5,608 bases of DNA, taken from Bacilli bacterium (GTDB taxonomy: Bacteria; Bacillota_I; Bacilli_A; RF39; UBA660). Each line of letters opens with the position of its first letter. Within the stretch, counting starts at the first letter, position 1. The stretch covers positions 1-5,608 of the forward strand of contig CAAETG010000211.1 of assembly GCA_900758895.1 (NCBI GenBank), in the 5' to 3' direction. A program made the translations under genes and the position numbers. Shown piece by piece: positions 1-5,608 of this stretch. The notes beneath the pieces are model-generated. The model was not told the DNA's origin. It made no database searches and saw nothing but the letters and a program-made list of their open reading frames with translations.

Positions 1-1611
1 GAATATGATGATTTATATTTATTGTTAAAAGTAATTGAAAATGCAAGTGGAGAACTTCCTTTAATAAATATCGATAATCTTATATGCGTAAATCCTCATC
101 AGGAAAATACAGCTCGCATATTAACTTCAAGACTATCAGTATTAAAAAGTTTAAATCCAGAAATAAAACCATTAAAGAAGCCTCAACTATTAGAGTTAAA
201 TGAAGAATTAACAAAAGAAATTGCGATGGAATTAGCAAAATTAATTAAACGTGCTAAAGATCATCCCGAAGAACCTTTAGCCGAAGGAAAAGAAGTATTA
301 GCAAGTGATTTGGATGAGTATAATTTATTAGCCAAACAATTTGAAATATTGACTATGGTTTATGATAACGATACCTTAACAACAGTTGGAAAAGCCGAAA
401 TTCCAATTGAGAAAGAAGAAGAATATAAAAGTGTTTGTGAAAAACTAGAATCGCTAAAAAAATCACCAAAAGAACCAGCTGCTCAAATAAAGAAAATAGA
501 GCCTATCAAAGAAAAAGAAAATTTACCATTAAAAACTTCCGTAAAAAGAAAAGCAGTAAAAATAATTAGGAAAGCAAAGAATCAAGAATGGTGGAAGAAC
601 AACTGGAAAAAAGTGGTTGGTGTAGGCTTATCACTTGGAGTTGCTGCCTATTCTCTTGTCACACTAGCTCCTACAGTCATTTATGCAACGAGTTGTTTGT
701 CTCTTGCTGAGCCAGCTTTAGCAGGTGCCATTAATTCCTTTAATGCTAGTTTGATTAATGGCTTAGGAATTTCTTTAGGATCTCTAAACTTGAATGTTGC
801 TGCTGCGAATGTTGGAACGGCAACACTTACAGCCTTAGCTAAAGTTGGAGTGATCGGTGGAGGAGTCGCTGCTGCAAATAAAATCATCAAAACGGAAGAA
901 ACTCAAAAACTATCCGATCCTGAAAGAAAAACGCTTACTCAAAAATTAATGACTTTAAGTGATCAAATCATTGACAAATCTAAAAGTCTTACTTCCTTTT
1001 TAGCAAATAAAGCATCTATCTTTACTGAAAATCTAGCTTATGCTACAGATGGCCCAAACATCAATTTAGCTAACGAAAGAATCAATACGCAAATAGAAAT
1101 GGATAGTAATATTGAAACACTAGACGATGATGCTATATTTAAGGAAATACAAGAAGGTGTAAAAAAGCAAATCGAAGGGCAAGAAAGTAAGCTAGAAGAA
1201 GAGCGAAAAGCGGAAGAAGAAGCTCAAAAAAGAAAAGCGATTGAAGATCGAATTAATGAAAGATTTAATCGCATCAAACATGATGAAGAGGCAATATATA
1301 TAAAACCTACTGATATTGCTCCATCAAAAAGGGAAGAACCAGTTACCACACCGGTAATCAAACTTCCTTCAGATGAAGAAATTATGCAATCAATTAGTAC
1401 GGAAAATCTATATTTAGCGCGAATAGATAGTTATTTAGAAGCGATAAAAGAAAAGGATACAATGACAGCTCGTAATCTTCAAAGTATTATTCTAGGAGAA
1501 ACCGGAATCAACGTTGGCGAATATGATATAAATGAAGAAGCCGAAATAAGCCGCATGAAAGAAGATATCTTAAATGCCACAAATAATAAAGAAGAAAAGA
1601 GGACTAGGTAA
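1..1611 (+). CDS. Unrecognised membrane-anchored coiled-coil protein (5' partial)
   Basis: The reading frame is open from base 1 to the TAA at 1609-1611, giving 536 visible residues. The TTG at 22 is not a credible start: nothing upstream resembles a ribosome binding site and the frame stays open before it, so the true start lies outside the window. I do not recognise the family. Visible layout: a mostly helical, Lys/Glu-rich region (about residues 1-175); a basic stretch with several Trp (about 178-204, nt 532-612); a hydrophobic segment that could span a membrane (about 205-228, nt 613-684); a Gly/Ala-rich, weakly hydrophobic region (about 255-294, nt 763-882); then a long acidic and basic region with a probable coiled coil (about 388-429, nt 1162-1287). 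The basic residues before the first hydrophobic segment suggest that the N-terminal half is cytoplasmic (inference). The stop overlaps the next start by one base, which implies co-expression with the DUF1292-like protein. Confidence 0.85.
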   Translation, partial: EYDDLYLLLKVIENASGELPLINIDNLICVNPHQENTARILTSRLSVLKSLNPEIKPLKKPQLLELNEELTKEIAMELAKLIKRAKDHPEEPLAEGKEVLASDLDEYNLLAKQFEILTMVYDNDTLTTVGKAEIPIEKEEEYKSVCEKLESLKKSPKEPAAQIKKIEPIKEKENLPLKTSVKRKAVKIIRKAKNQEWWKNNWKKVVGVGLSLGVAAYSLVTLAPTVIYATSCLSLAEPALAGAINSFNASLINGLGISLGSLNLNVAAANVGTATLTALAKVGVIGGGVAAANKIIKTEETQKLSDPERKTLTQKLMTLSDQIIDKSKSLTSFLANKASIFTENLAYATDGPNINLANERINTQIEMDSNIETLDDDAIFKEIQEGVKKQIEGQESKLEEERKAEEEAQKRKAIEDRINERFNRIKHDEEAIYIKPTDIAPSKREEPVTTPVIKLPSDEEIMQSISTENLYLARIDSYLEAIKEKDTMTARNLQSIILGETGINVGEYDINEEAEISRMKEDILNATNNKEEKRTR

Positions 1612-1880
1612 TGGAAAAAGAAGATATTATTACACTTGAAGATAATACGGAGTATATGGTGCTAGATATAGCATTGTTTAATCAAGAAAAGTATTTATAT
1701 TGTGTTCGAATTGATGAAGAAGAAATGCCAACAAACGAATATAAATATTTAAAAGAAATGAATGAAAATGGCGAGTTATTTATAGAAGAAGTAGAAGAGG
1801 AAGGCATAATTGAAGTGCTATCTTCTCTATTCGCCGCTGATTATTTAAATAGTGTAACAGACGAAGAACAAGACGTTTAA
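1611..1880 (+). CDS. Small acidic DUF1292-like protein
   Basis: An 89-residue, strongly acidic protein. The ATG at 1611 shares its A with the TAA of the preceding gene (TAATG), and an AAAGAGG purine run (1596-1602) lies 8 bases upstream, so this start is well supported and probably translationally coupled. The opening pattern IITLEDNTEYMVLD, a central beta-like segment (KYLYCVRID), then an acidic stretch and a final helix (IIEVLSSLFAADYL) match what I recall of DUF1292 proteins, small Firmicute proteins of unknown function. I see no signal peptide, membrane segment or catalytic motif, so it is probably cytosolic; a binding role is possible but unproven. Its last codons and stop (from about 1860) also form the 5' strand of the ileS T-box Stem I. 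The family call rests on pattern memory, not on a search; the coding call is firmer than the family name. Confidence 0.8.
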   Translation: MEKEDIITLEDNTEYMVLDIALFNQEKYLYCVRIDEEEMPTNEYKYLKEMNENGELFIEEVEEEGIIEVLSSLFAADYLNSVTDEEQDV

Positions 1881-1941
1881 AAGGAAAACTAAAAAAGAGA
1901 CTTGATGGTTGGTGAAAAATCAAGAGTAGAACTTTTAAAAG

Positions 1942-1944
1942 ATC
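1942..1944 (+). promoter_or_regulatory. T-box specifier codon ATC (Ile)
   Basis: ATC lies on the 3' side of the internal loop between helices 1869-1872/1946-1949 and 1876-1883/1932-1939, and is followed by a purine (A1945), the usual placement of a T-box specifier. It would pair with the GAU anticodon of tRNA-Ile, which agrees with the downstream gene being an isoleucyl-tRNA synthetase. The 5' side of the loop is only ACG (1873-1875) in my hand fold, so the loop boundaries could shift by a base or two. Confidence 0.85.
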
Positions 1945-2013
1945 ACTTGGGAGTCGAATATTTGATAAGTAAAATATTACGTAACTTTGCGTTAAAAAGA
2001 AAAAGAGAAAAAT

Positions 2014-2046
2014 AAAGGTGGTACCGCGCATAAACATGCGCCCTTT
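2014..2046 (+). promoter_or_regulatory. T-box antiterminator with TGGTACC bulge
   Basis: AAAGG (2014-2018) pairs with CCTTT (2042-2046), and GCGCAT (2026-2031) pairs with ATGCGC (2036-2041) around an AAAC loop. This leaves the 7-base bulge TGGTACC (2019-2025), the canonical T-box signature. The first four bases, TGGT, complement the ACCA end of an uncharged tRNA with discriminator A, as expected for tRNA-Ile. The fold excludes the terminator below because both use 2014-2018. Confidence 0.95.
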
Positions 2047-2061
2047 GGTGCTACCTTTTTT
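2014..2061 (+). terminator. Conditional intrinsic terminator of the T-box
   Basis: Bases 2014-2025 (AAAGGTGGTACC) pair along their full length with 2047-2058 (GGTGCTACCTTT), with two G-U wobbles, enclosing the GCGCAT hairpin. A run of six T (2056-2061) follows. This is the default stop structure when tRNA-Ile is charged; it consumes the antiterminator's 5' strand and its bulge. Confidence 0.93.
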
Positions 2062-2069
2062 GTGTTTAG

Positions 2070-2076
2070 AAGGAGG
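2070..2076 (+). promoter_or_regulatory. Ribosome binding site of ileS (decides the start)
   Basis: AAGGAGG, a full Shine-Dalgarno match, lies 4 bases before ATG at 2081. The same frame can be read back to a GTG at 2018, but that GTG is inside the T-box antiterminator bulge region, has no ribosome site, and would add residues encoded by the terminator hairpin. The ATG at 2081 is therefore the start. Confidence 0.95.
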
Positions 2077-2080
2077 AAAT

Positions 2081-5000
2081 ATGAAAAATTTTAAAGATTT
2101 AGACAAACGTAACGTAAATTTAGTAGAAAAGGATATAAGGGATTACTGGGATAAAATAGATATCCTAAAAAGAAGTATTGAAACGAGGGATAAAGAAAAT
2201 AACTTTGTTTTCTATGATGGACCAGCAACAGCGAATGGTATGCCAGGACTTCATCATATGGTAGCAAAATTCCTAAAAGATACATTCTGCAAATATGAAA
2301 CAATGAAAGGCAAAAGAGTAGTAAGAAAAATTGGTTGGGATACCCATGGCTTACCAGTTGAAGTTCAAGTCGAAAAGAAACTTGAGTTTACTGGAAAAGG
2401 TGACATCGAAAAATACGGAATTAAAGAATTTAACCAAAAATGTCGCGAAACTGTTTGGGAAAATGAAGATGCTTTCTCTAGACTCACGAAAGAAATGGGT
2501 CAATTTATTGATCTAGAGCATCCATATATCACCTATGATAATGACTATATCGAAACCGAGTGGTGGATCTTAAAAAAATTCTTTGATGAAGGATTATTCT
2601 ATGAGGGCCTAAAGATTTTACCATATTGTCCTAGATGTGGTACCGGTCTTGCCTCACATGAAGTTCAACAAGGATATAAAGAAGTAGAAGTAGATACGGT
2701 TATCGTTCCTTTTAAAAGAGTAGATAAAGATGAATATTTCTTAGTTTGGACAACTACTCCATGGACATTAATTGCCAATGTTGCTTTATGTGTTCATCCT
2801 GATGAAGATTATGTACTAGTAGAATCAAAAGGTTATAAATTTATTTTAGCTGCTAAATTAGCATCAACTGTTTTAGGGGAAGAATACACCGTTTTAGATA
2901 CATTTAAAGGTAGTACCCTAGAAAATGTTGGTTATGAGCAATTAATACCAAGCTTGTCAGTTAATAAAAAAGCATTCTATGTAACGTGTGATACGTATGT
3001 AACCATGGAAGATGGAACTGGTATTGTTCACATTGCTCCTGCTTTTGGTGCCGATGACTATGAAGTGGGAAGACGTTATAACTTGCCAATCTTAAATCCA
3101 GTTGGTGATGATGGCTGTTATACGGAAGGATTATGGAAGGGAATGTTTGTCTTTGATGCAGATAAAGAAGTCATTAAATATTTAAAAGAAAATGATAAAT
3201 TATTCAAAAAAATTCATATGACTCATAACTATCCTCATTGCTGGCGTTGTAATACTCCACTCATCTATTATTCAAAACCAAGTTATTATTTAGAGATTAC
3301 TAAAATAAAAGACAAGATCGTTGAAAATAATAAAAAGGTTAATTGGTATCCAGATTATGTTGGAGAAAAAAGATTTGGCAACTGGCTAGAAAACTTAAAT
3401 GATTGGGCTATTTCTAGAAGCCGTTATTGGGGCACACCACTTCCTTTATGGAGATGTGAATGTGGCCATATGGATATGATTGGTTCCCGCACGGAACTAG
3501 TTGAAAAAGCGATTGAAGAAATTGATGAATCTATTGATTTACACCGTCCATATGTCGATGATGTTCATATCAAGTGTCCAAAATGTGGTAAAGTAATGAG
3601 TCGTACGGCAGAAGTAATTGACTGTTGGTTTGATAGTGGTGCAATGCCTTTTGCTCAATATCATTATCCATTTGAAAATATGGACTTCTTTGAAACTCAA
3701 TTTCCAGCCGACTTTATTTGTGAAGGAATCGATCAAACGAGAGGTTGGTTCTATTCTCTAATTGTCATTAGTACTTTTGTTAAAGGTGTAAGCCCTTATA
3801 AAAATGTTTTAGTCAACGAATTATTACTAGATAAATATGGCAAAAAAATGCATAAATCTAAAGGAAATGCGATTGAACCATTTAGCTTGATGGAACGCTA
3901 CGGTGTAGATACCATTCGTTGGTATTTACCGTATACTTCTCCAGTATGGACCCCAATCAAATTTGATGAAGATGGCCTAAAAGAAGTATATTCTAAATTC
4001 TTTAATCCACTAAAGAATACTTATAATTTTTTTCAATTATATGCCAATACCGATCATATTGATATGGATGAATGTAAAGTTGCCTATGAAGATTTAGAAG
4101 AAATTGATAAATGGTTATTATCAAAGTATCATAATTTATTAAAATATGTAACCGAATCTTATGATGAATATGATTTAAATAAGGTAGTAAAAGCAATTAC
4201 CAATTTTGTATCAGAAGATCTATCAAACTGGTATATTAGAAGAAATAGAAGTCGCTATTGGGGTAATGAGCTTAATAATTCTAAGAAAGCTGTTTATAGT
4301 ACAACTTATGAAGTTTTAGTGGGTGTGTGTAAAATGATTGCTCCCGTAATCCCTTATTTAAGCGAAGAATTATATCGTAATTTAACTGGAGAAGAGTCTG
4401 TTCATTTAGCATATTTCCCTAAATATAATACAGAATATATTGATTTAAAACTAGAAGAAAAAATGGATACAGTAAGAACTCTTATTAGTATTGGCCGAAA
4501 TGTTCGTGAAGAAGCTAAAATCAAGGTAAGAGAGCCACTTTCTGAATGTTTATTAAATGCCGATTTAAAAGACCTAATCTCTGATTTAAAAGATTTAATC
4601 TTAGAAGAGTTAAATGTCAAAGAAGTAGTATTCACAAGTGATTTAAACAAATACATGAGTTTCTTTGTAAAGCCAAACTTTAAAGTAGCTGGACCTGTAT
4701 TTGGATCTAACATTCAAGTATTTAGTAATATTCTAGCAGAGTTAACCGAAGAAGAAATTACAACTTTAAATAAAGGAGAAACCATTCATATCACGATAGA
4801 TGATACCGAATATGAAATTGATTCTAGCTATACCGATATTCGTATTAATGCCAAAGAAGGTTACAATGTAGGCATGGAAAATAATTTATTTGTTATTTTA
4901 AATACTGTACGTAGTGAAGAATTAATTTTAGAAGGAATTGCTCGTGAATTTGTATCTAAAGTTCAAAATATAAGAAAAAAAGAAGATTACAATGTAGCAG

Positions 5001-5173
5001 ATCGTATTACTATTGCTTATCATGGTGATGAGGTAGTTAAAAAATCGGTAGAAATGTTTGAAGATTATATCAAGAGTGAAACATTAGCTACGGGAATTAC
5101 TTATCAAGAAGAAATAAAAGATGATCTAGATCTAAATGGTCATCAAGCTGGAATTACGACAAAGAGAGTTTAG
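2081..5173 (+). CDS. ileS: Isoleucyl-tRNA synthetase, IleRS2 type, with GLHH signature motif
   Basis: A 1030-residue class I synthetase that charges tRNA-Ile with isoleucine in the cytosol (EC 6.1.1.5). Domain order: Rossmann catalytic half with FYDGPATANG then GLHH at 56-59 in the HIGH position, and the GWDTHGLPVE block (85-94); first Cys pair CPRC (183-186); inserted editing domain (about 200-400) with TTTPWT (224-229) and HIAPAFGADDYEVG (317-330), whose Asp pair should include the editing aspartate; HCWRC (386-390); DWAISRSRYWG (441-451); further Cys pairs at 459/461 and 499/502, possibly zinc-binding; KMHKS (589-593) as the KMSKS loop; anticodon-binding helical domain (about 645-780, with SNWYIRRNRSRYW); and a long C-terminal domain to 1030. 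Length, DTHGLPVE context and C-terminus fit IleRS2 (eukaryote-like) better than IleRS1, which is typically 900-940 residues. The frame is intact. Expression is controlled by the T-box upstream and ends at tandem terminators. Confidence 0.98.
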   Translation: MKNFKDLDKRNVNLVEKDIRDYWDKIDILKRSIETRDKENNFVFYDGPATANGMPGLHHMVAKFLKDTFCKYETMKGKRVVRKIGWDTHGLPVEVQVEKKLEFTGKGDIEKYGIKEFNQKCRETVWENEDAFSRLTKEMGQFIDLEHPYITYDNDYIETEWWILKKFFDEGLFYEGLKILPYCPRCGTGLASHEVQQGYKEVEVDTVIVPFKRVDKDEYFLVWTTTPWTLIANVALCVHPDEDYVLVESKGYKFILAAKLASTVLGEEYTVLDTFKGSTLENVGYEQLIPSLSVNKKAFYVTCDTYVTMEDGTGIVHIAPAFGADDYEVGRRYNLPILNPVGDDGCYTEGLWKGMFVFDADKEVIKYLKENDKLFKKIHMTHNYPHCWRCNTPLIYYSKPSYYLEITKIKDKIVENNKKVNWYPDYVGEKRFGNWLENLNDWAISRSRYWGTPLPLWRCECGHMDMIGSRTELVEKAIEEIDESIDLHRPYVDDVHIKCPKCGKVMSRTAEVIDCWFDSGAMPFAQYHYPFENMDFFETQFPADFICEGIDQTRGWFYSLIVISTFVKGVSPYKNVLVNELLLDKYGKKMHKSKGNAIEPFSLMERYGVDTIRWYLPYTSPVWTPIKFDEDGLKEVYSKFFNPLKNTYNFFQLYANTDHIDMDECKVAYEDLEEIDKWLLSKYHNLLKYVTESYDEYDLNKVVKAITNFVSEDLSNWYIRRNRSRYWGNELNNSKKAVYSTTYEVLVGVCKMIAPVIPYLSEELYRNLTGEESVHLAYFPKYNTEYIDLKLEEKMDTVRTLISIGRNVREEAKIKVREPLSECLLNADLKDLISDLKDLILEELNVKEVVFTSDLNKYMSFFVKPNFKVAGPVFGSNIQVFSNILAELTEEEITTLNKGETIHITIDDTEYEIDSSYTDIRINAKEGYNVGMENNLFVILNTVRSEELILEGIAREFVSKVQNIRKKEDYNVADRITIAYHGDEVVKKSVEMFEDYIKSETLATGITYQEEIKDDLDLNGHQAGITTKRV
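4562..4601 (+). repeat. Imperfect 21-base-period tandem repeat inside ileS
   Basis: GATTTAAAAGACCTAATCT (4562-4580) recurs as GATTTAAAAGATTTAATCT (4583-4601), two mismatches in 19 bases, in frame. It encodes DLKDLIS followed by DLKDLIL (about residues 828-841), in the linker between the anticodon-binding domain and the C-terminal domain. It looks like a small in-frame duplication with no expected effect on the catalytic core. Confidence 0.7.
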
Positions 5174-5192
5174 AAATAAACTTTCTTTTTTT
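5161..5192 (+). terminator. Intrinsic terminator overlapping the ileS stop codon
   Basis: AAAGAGAGTTTA (5161-5172) pairs with TAAACTTTCTTT (5177-5188), 12 pairs with one G-U, closed by a GAAA tetraloop (5173-5176). T5186-5192 is an uninterrupted T run. The stem contains the last ileS codons and the first two bases of its TAG stop (5171-5173). The stem is AT-rich, so it may be leaky, which would explain the second terminator. Confidence 0.75.
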
Positions 5193-5196
5193 GTTC

Positions 5197-5220
5197 TAGC
5201 ACTTCTCAAGTGCTATTTTT
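5197..5220 (+). terminator. Second intrinsic terminator after ileS
   Basis: TAGCACTT (5197-5204) pairs perfectly with AAGTGCTA (5208-5215) around a CTC loop and is followed by TTTTT (5216-5220). It lies 23 bases after the ileS stop and separates ileS from the gene starting at 5262. Confidence 0.88.
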
Positions 5221-5261
5221 CATATGAATAAATGTAGCATTTTTTTAGAAAGGAAATTTAT

Positions 5262-5608
5262 ATGAATTTAAATGATTTAAAAGTAAGCGGTACCAACCAA
5301 ATAGAATTAAATGATTCTCTAGAAACATCACTATTAAGTTTAAAAGTATCATTAAACGAAAGTACCCAAATCCCTAGTAATAACGAATTAACTATTTATG
5401 TCGATACAAGTTCTACTCCAACCGAAAATAGAAAAACTTATACATTTCAATTAGATAATGCTTTATCTATAGGAGACGAATTTATTATGGAACCAGTTAT
5501 TACAGATAAAAATATTGAACTAAAAGCATATGTGAAAAGGAGTACAAATGATATCGAAGAAATGGAATATCAAAATATTTTATTATTTGCAGGAACAAAC
5601 TATATCTA
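5262..5608 (+). CDS. Unrecognised protein, 3' truncated by the window edge
   Basis: An open frame starts at ATG 5262, preceded by AAGGAAA (5250-5256) with AAGG 8 bases from the ATG, a good ribosome site. It stays open to the window end (115 codons visible). Codon use matches the neighbours. The visible part is rich in Asn, Thr, Ser and Leu with alternating hydrophobic and polar residues, suggesting mainly beta structure; there is no signal peptide and no Cys. A short motif recurs: LNDLKVS (3-9) and LLSLKVS (24-30). Segments such as ELKAYVKRS and ILLFAGTNYI faintly recall beta-rich structural or phage-tail-like proteins, but this is only a resemblance and I assign no function. Two terminators lie directly upstream, so it probably has its own promoter, although I find no convincing -35/-10 pair in 5221-5261. 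Confidence 0.75.
   Translation, partial: MNLNDLKVSGTNQIELNDSLETSLLSLKVSLNESTQIPSNNELTIYVDTSSTPTENRKTYTFQLDNALSIGDEFIMEPVITDKNIELKAYVKRSTNDIEEMEYQNILLFAGTNYI

Larger units (their letters stand above)
1860..2061 (+). promoter_or_regulatory. T-box riboswitch leader of ileS (tRNA-Ile responsive)
   Basis: This is a class I T-box leader that can be folded by hand. Stem I: 1862-1864 pairs with 1954-1956. Next comes a kink-turn-like loop in which GA (1866-1867) faces GA (1951-1952). Then 1869-1872 pairs with 1946-1949, enclosing the specifier loop; 1876-1883 pairs with 1932-1939; and 1888-1890 pairs with 1925-1927. The AG-bulge sequence AAGAGA (1895-1900) and the apical loop GGTTGGTGAAAA (1907-1918, closed by 1901-1906/1919-1924) are the conserved elements that contact the tRNA elbow. 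Two small hairpins follow (1957-1963/1972-1978 and 1979-1982/1989-1992), then an A-rich linker and the antiterminator/terminator. T-boxes in Firmicutes sense uncharged tRNA and control synthetase or amino acid genes by transcription attenuation. I cannot identify a full Stem II with Stem IIA/B; the stretch between Stem I and the antiterminator is short, about 57 bases. Confidence 0.95.

Noticed and set aside
22..24. TTG at 22 as the true start of the first gene
   Set aside because: The frame is open back to base 1 and there is no ribosome binding site, so the window simply begins inside the gene.
1343..1357. Inverted repeat TTACC/GGTAA inside the first gene
   Set aside because: Five base pairs within coding sequence are expected by chance in a window this size.
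1822..1850. Possible promoter for the T-box leader (CTTCTC 1822-1827, TTAAAT 1845-1850, 17-base spacer)
   Set aside because: The -10 is only a partial match and the -35 is poor. The position just before Stem I is attractive, but the sequence alone does not support a call.
2018..2080. N-terminal extension of ileS from GTG at 2018 (21 extra residues)
   Set aside because: This stretch is the T-box antiterminator/terminator hairpin, with no ribosome site before 2018. A full Shine-Dalgarno directly precedes ATG 2081.
1780..2106. Antisense open frame of 108 codons on the - strand
   Set aside because: It runs across the DUF1292-like gene, the T-box and the ileS start, and its product is low-complexity (Phe/Leu-rich). 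It is a shadow of AT-rich sequence.
4402..4713. Antisense open frame of 103 codons on the - strand inside ileS
   Set aside because: It is opposite a well-conserved gene, resembles no known family and has no supporting start signals.
5230..5246. Small hairpin AAATG/CATTT followed by a T run, as a third terminator
   Set aside because: Only five AT-rich pairs with a 3-base loop; too weak, and it sits directly before the next gene's ribosome site.

Overview
The window is AT-rich, with a strong preference for A/T-ending codons. All supported genes lie on the + strand. Tryptophan is encoded by TGG throughout, no TGA is read through, and the stops are TAA, TAA and TAG, so the standard bacterial code applies and not the Mycoplasma code. 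Strong Shine-Dalgarno sites, a T-box leader and a DUF1292-type protein point to a low-GC Firmicute/Bacilli-like genome, perhaps an uncultured gut lineage near Erysipelotrichia or Tenericutes. That placement is inferred from style alone.

Layout. Positions 1-1611 hold the 3' part of an unrecognised protein whose start lies before the window. It has a charged helical front half, a basic stretch, one or two hydrophobic segments and a charged coiled-coil tail. It overlaps by one base (TAATG) a small acidic DUF1292-like protein at 1611-1880, so the two look translationally coupled. Positions 1860-2061 form a class I T-box leader: Stem I with an ATC (Ile) specifier, an antiterminator carrying the TGGTACC bulge, and a competing intrinsic terminator. 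It controls ileS (2081-5173, 1030 aa), an isoleucyl-tRNA synthetase of the IleRS2 type. Two consecutive intrinsic terminators follow ileS (5161-5192, overlapping its stop codon, and 5197-5220). A further gene starts at 5262 and runs off the window; its function is not recognised.

How it works together. When isoleucine is scarce, uncharged tRNA-Ile should pair with the specifier and the T-box bulge, stabilise the antiterminator and allow ileS transcription. The first two genes are a separate translational unit. However, the 5' strand of T-box Stem I is built from the last codons and stop codon of the DUF1292-like gene, so the two units are physically interlocked.

Most notable: the synthetase has its class I signature as GLHH where HxGH is expected, a first/third-position swap known in a minority of IleRS2 enzymes and linked to very high mupirocin resistance. 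The rest is a housekeeping locus with two uncharacterised neighbours; I see no mobile element, CRISPR array, tRNA or rRNA gene.
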